Positions 31,012 to 33,874 of a stretch of DNA of 33,874 nt are shown in pieces (position 1 is the stretch's first letter; every line of letters starts with the position of its first letter). The stretch lies in assembly GCF_018130785.1 (NCBI RefSeq), contig NZ_JAFCJT010000041.1, positions 1 to 33,874 of the forward strand. Direction: 5' to 3'. The position numbers and the translations under genes were made by a program. The notes under the pieces were generated by a model. It searched no databases and was not told where the DNA came from. It saw only the letters and a list, made by a program, of their open reading frames with translations. The DNA comes from Bradyrhizobium liaoningense (GTDB lineage Bacteria; Pseudomonadota; Alphaproteobacteria; Rhizobiales; Xanthobacteraceae).

Positions 31012-33489
31012 TCACGTCCCGCGCGGCTTCGCCCGCCGGGTCGGCAAAGCGCTCGCCGGATCGTCCGGCCAGGGATGGCGCGGATAGCGGCCGCGAAGGT
31101 CGGAGCGCACGGCGACGTAGCTGCCGCGCCAGAAACCGGGAAGGTCGCGCGTCACCTGCACCGGGCGTTGCGCCGGCGACAGCAATTCCAGCACCAGCGG
31201 CACCTTGCCGGCGGCGATCGACGGATGAACGTTGAGGCCGAACAATTCCTGGAGCCGCACGGCGATGGTCGGCCCCTGCTCGGCCTCGTAGTCGATCGCG
31301 AGCACGCTGCCGGTCGGCGCCTCGAAATGCGTCGGCGCCTCGCGATCGAGCCTTGCGCGCATCTCCCAGGGCAGCAGCGCCATCAGCGCGTCGGAGAGAT
31401 CGCCGGCGGATATCTCTTTCAGCGCGATCTTGTCGTAGAGCGCCGGCACCAGCCAGTCGTCGCGCCGCGCGATCAGTCCGTCGTCGGACAAATCAGGCCA
31501 GCTGTCGCCCTCGGCCTTGCGCAGGAAGGTCACGCGATCGCGCCACTGTCTTGCGGCCTTCGACCAGGGTAGCCGGTCGAGACCTGCAGCAATCAGCCCA
31601 TCTGCGAAGATGCGCGCGGTTTCCTCCGAAGGTGACACCGCAAGCGTTGCCTCGGACAGCGTGATGGCATGCAGCGCGCGCTTACGTCGCGCGCGCAGCG
31701 CCATCGCGCCACGATCGAAGGAGATCTCGTCGACGGTCTCGATATGCTCGGCGAAATGTCGCTCGATGTCGTCCTCGCTGATCGGCGCCGCCAGCAGAAC
31801 ACGGCCGCTCGCCGCCGTGCCCGTCATCTCACCGATCGCGATGTAGGGCGCGCGGGCGAGCGACGAGGTCTGCTCCACCGCGGCGCCGCGACCATTGGCG
31901 AGCACGAAGGTGCCATTGCCGCGATTGCGCGCGACGCGGTCCGGGAAGGCGTAGGCGAGCATCAGGCCGGTCGAGAGATCATCCTGTCCGGTTGCGGCCT
32001 TCTCTGACGCCGCCACCTGCGAAGCCCAGCGCCGCGCCAGATCGCGCGCGCTCGCGGCGCGCGGCGAGCGATCGCGGCGGAACTGATCGCGCCGGTACTC
32101 GAGATCGACGCTGTCGCCGCCGAGCCCGCGCTCGGTGATGATGGCCGCGATCTCGGCTGCGGCTTCGCCCTCGCCGGCGCGATGCGAATCCACGATCATG
32201 CGCGCCAGCCGCGGCGGCAGCGCCAGCGCGCGCAGGCTCTTGCCTTCCGCGGTGATGCGGCTATCGCCATCGAGCGCGTTGAGCTCGGAGAGCAGGCTTT
32301 TCGCTTCCTTCCAGGCTGGTGCGGGCGGCGGATCGAGGAATGACAGCGCCGAGGGATCGGCGACGCCCCATTGCGCAAGGTCGAGCACCAGCGAGGACAG
32401 GTCGGCACTGAGGATCTCCGGCTGGGTGTAGGGCGCGAGCGACGCCGTCTGCGGCTCGTCCCAGAGCCGGTAGCAGACACCGGGCTCGGTGCGGCCGGCG
32501 CGACCGCGGCGCTGGTCCACCGCCGCGCGCGCGGCACGCACGGTCTCGAGCCGCGTCAGGCCGATATCGGGCTCGTAGCGTGGCACGCGTGCGAGACCGG
32601 AATCGACCACGATGCGCACACCTTCGATGGTGAGCGAGGTCTCGGCGATCGAAGTCGCCAGCACGACCTTGCGCATGCCTTTGGGCGCGGGTGAGATGGC
32701 GCGATCCTGCACGGCGGCATCGAGCGCCCCGAACAGCGGCACGATCTCGATGCCGGCGTCCTGCATGCGCTCAGCCAGGAAATTCTGGGTGCGACGGATT
32801 TCGGCGGCGCCGGGCAGGAACGCCAGCACGGAGCCGCTGTCGGCGCGAAGCGCGGACGCGATCGCATCCGCCATCTGCCGCTCGACCGGCGCATCCGCCT
32901 TGCGGCCGAGATAGCGGGTCTCGACCGGGAAGGCGCGGCCCTCGCTTTCGACGACCGGCGCGTCACCGAGCAGCTTTGCCACGCGCGCGCCGTCGAGGGT
33001 TGCCGACATCACGAGGATGCGCAGATCCTCGCGCAGGCCGGTTTGCGCGTCGCGCGCCAGCGCGAGGCCCATATCTGCATCGAGCGAGCGCTCGTGGAAT
33101 TCGTCGAACAGGACGGCCGCGATGCCGGAGAGCTCGGGATCGTCGAGGATCTGGCGGGTGAAGATGCCCTCGGTCACCACCTCGATGCGCGTCGTGCGCG
33201 AGATCTTCGAGCCGAAGCGGACGCGGTAGCCGACGGTTTCGCCGGCCCGCTCGCCGAGCGACTTCGCCATGCGCTCGGCACTCGCCCGCGCAGCGATGCG
33301 CCGCGGCTCCAGCACGATGATCTTCTTGCCCGCGGCCCAGGGCGCATCCAGCAGCGCCAGCGGTACGCGCGTGGTCTTGCCGGCGCCGGGCGGCGCCACC
33401 AGCACCGCCGAATTATGCGCCTCCAGCGTGCGCGAGAGGTCGTCGAGCACGGCATCGATCGGGAGGGGCGTGTCGAAGCTGTGGGGCAA
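31012..33489 (-). CDS. hrpB: ATP-dependent RNA helicase HrpB
   Basis: DExH-box helicase of 825 residues, the usual HrpB length. Walker A APPGAGKTT (32-40), a DEFH box (129-132), SAT in VMSATLDG, the QRRGRAGRT motif VI and a long C-terminal HrpB domain are present. Its RNA target in bacteria is not settled. The start is a TTG at 33489; the frame stays open upstream into a dispersed repeat, and there is no in-frame ATG nearby. Codon use is like that of its neighbours. Confidence 0.9.
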   Translation of the reverse strand: MPHSFDTPLPIDAVLDDLSRTLEAHNSAVLVAPPGAGKTTRVPLALLDAPWAAGKKIIVLEPRRIAARASAERMAKSLGERAGETVGYRVRFGSKISRTTRIEVVTEGIFTRQILDDPELSGIAAVLFDEFHERSLDADMGLALARDAQTGLREDLRILVMSATLDGARVAKLLGDAPVVESEGRAFPVETRYLGRKADAPVERQMADAIASALRADSGSVLAFLPGAAEIRRTQNFLAERMQDAGIEIVPLFGALDAAVQDRAISPAPKGMRKVVLATSIAETSLTIEGVRIVVDSGLARVPRYEPDIGLTRLETVRAARAAVDQRRGRAGRTEPGVCYRLWDEPQTASLAPYTQPEILSADLSSLVLDLAQWGVADPSALSFLDPPPAPAWKEAKSLLSELNALDGDSRITAEGKSLRALALPPRLARMIVDSHRAGEGEAAAEIAAIITERGLGGDSVDLEYRRDQFRRDRSPRAASARDLARRWASQVAASEKAATGQDDLSTGLMLAYAFPDRVARNRGNGTFVLANGRGAAVEQTSSLARAPYIAIGEMTGTAASGRVLLAAPISEDDIERHFAEHIETVDEISFDRGAMALRARRKRALHAITLSEATLAVSPSEETARIFADGLIAAGLDRLPWSKAARQWRDRVTFLRKAEGDSWPDLSDDGLIARRDDWLVPALYDKIALKEISAGDLSDALMALLPWEMRARLDREAPTHFEAPTGSVLAIDYEAEQGPTIAVRLQELFGLNVHPSIAAGKVPLVLELLSPAQRPVQVTRDLPGFWRGSYVAVRSDLRGRYPRHPWPDDPASALPTRRAKPRGT

Positions 33490-33501
33490 AAGTCTCGATC
33501 C

Positions 33502-33599
33502 GTCATCGTCCGCGCAGGGCGGACGATCCAGTCAACTCAGATCCCGGCCATTCCGAGGATCTCTGCACACTGGATACCCCGCCTTCGCGGGGTATGACA
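33502..33599. repeat. Two-hairpin repeat, ATACCCCGCC family (copy 3)
   Basis: Hairpin one is ATCGTCCGCGCAGGGCGGACGAT. Hairpin two is ATACCCCGCCTTCGCGGGGTAT. It is flanked by GTC and GACA, with CCAGT and ACTGG words facing inward. It has the same plan as the copies at 6807 and 10016. It lies between the hrpB start and the UDP-glucose dehydrogenase stop. Confidence 0.88.
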
Positions 33600-33613
33600 A
33601 CAATGCGTGGCTA

Positions 33614-33874
33614 TCAGCCCTGCACCGGCGGACGGCCGATGCTCTCGTAGGTGAAGCCGGCGGCTTGCATCTCTTCGGGCGGGTAGATGTTGCGGAGATC
33701 GACCACGACGGGCTGGGTCATGGCCGCCTTCAGCCGGTGGAGATCGAGCGCGCGGAACTGCACCCATTCGGTGACGATGACGAGCGCATCGGCGCCCTGC
33801 GCGCAGGAATAGGCGTCCTCGCAATAGGTGATGTTCGGCAGCTCACTCTTGGCCTGCTCCATGCCGACGGGATC
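33614..33874 (-). CDS. UDP-glucose 6-dehydrogenase, C-terminal part
   Basis: The window edge cuts this gene; only the last 86 codons are here. They begin DPVGMEQAK and continue with YCEDAYSCAQGADALVIVTEW, VVVDLRNIYPPEEM and a closing FTYESIGRP, which is the C-terminal UDP-binding domain of UDP-glucose/GDP-mannose dehydrogenases. The full enzyme oxidises UDP-glucose to UDP-glucuronate for surface polysaccharides. The methionine at 33862 is internal. Confidence 0.92.
   Translation of the reverse strand, partial: DPVGMEQAKSELPNITYCEDAYSCAQGADALVIVTEWVQFRALDLHRLKAAMTQPVVVDLRNIYPPEEMQAAGFTYESIGRPPVQG

Noticed and set aside
1083..33599. The palindromic repeats considered as a CRISPR array or transposon ends
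   Set aside because: Copies are far apart, differ in family, lack uniform spacers and have no linked cas or transposase gene in the window.

Overview
This window looks like ordinary core chromosome from an alphaproteobacterium of the Bradyrhizobium/Rhodopseudomonas group. The evidence is high-GC coding sequence throughout, rhizobial gene order (argB, dapD, dapE; def, fmt, truA; ffs, dnaX, ybaB, recR), and the dispersed palindromic repeats typical of Bradyrhizobium in most intergenic gaps. I saw no insertion sequence, phage gene, tRNA, CRISPR array or integration site. The genus is inferred from recognition, not from a database search.

Layout, left to right. 173-5916 (+) is a biosynthetic run: argB, a secreted double-DUF1036 protein, a pyrimidine 5'-nucleotidase-like HAD hydrolase, dapD, a DUF805 membrane protein and dapE. 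Facing it on the minus strand is def-fmt-truA (8631 down to 6053). A divergent gap with an array of TTAACCAT-type sites separates def from rmuC (+). Next come an AmpG-like permease (+), a small secreted protein (-), and the minus-strand set SRP RNA-dnaX-ybaB-recR (15245 down to 12165).

15348-18632 is a compact accessory-looking cluster. A GlxA-type AraC/DJ-1 regulator (-) is divergent from a cyanamide-hydratase-like HD protein and a small-subunit catalase (+), which end at a strong intrinsic terminator. A 440-base gap with a series of perfect hairpins follows. 19075-23389 (+) is a catabolic operon: amino-acid-type ABC binding protein, permease and ATPase, then an SDR-fold protein whose catalytic Tyr and Lys are replaced, then a muconate-cycloisomerase-type enolase-superfamily enzyme. 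The last four genes overlap by 1-4 bases, so they should be translationally coupled. The substrate is unknown.

23685-28579 (+) holds a HIT protein, NudC, a PfkB-family kinase, an Lrp/AsnC regulator, a small membrane protein and a chemoreceptor. The right end is on the minus strand: a partial UDP-glucose dehydrogenase cut by the window edge, hrpB, a PerP/TIGR02281-type aspartic protease and a phosphomannomutase/phosphoglucomutase.

The points most worth a second look are the active-site-degenerate SDR inside the ABC-MLE operon, the GlxA/HD/catalase cluster with a palindromic operator candidate, the unexplained hairpin series at 18728-18864, the loss of the usual zinc cysteines in DnaX, and the very high density of palindromic repeats. 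One repeat sits between the binding-protein and permease genes; another runs into the 5' end of a reading frame. I found no clearly new multi-gene defence or mobile system.
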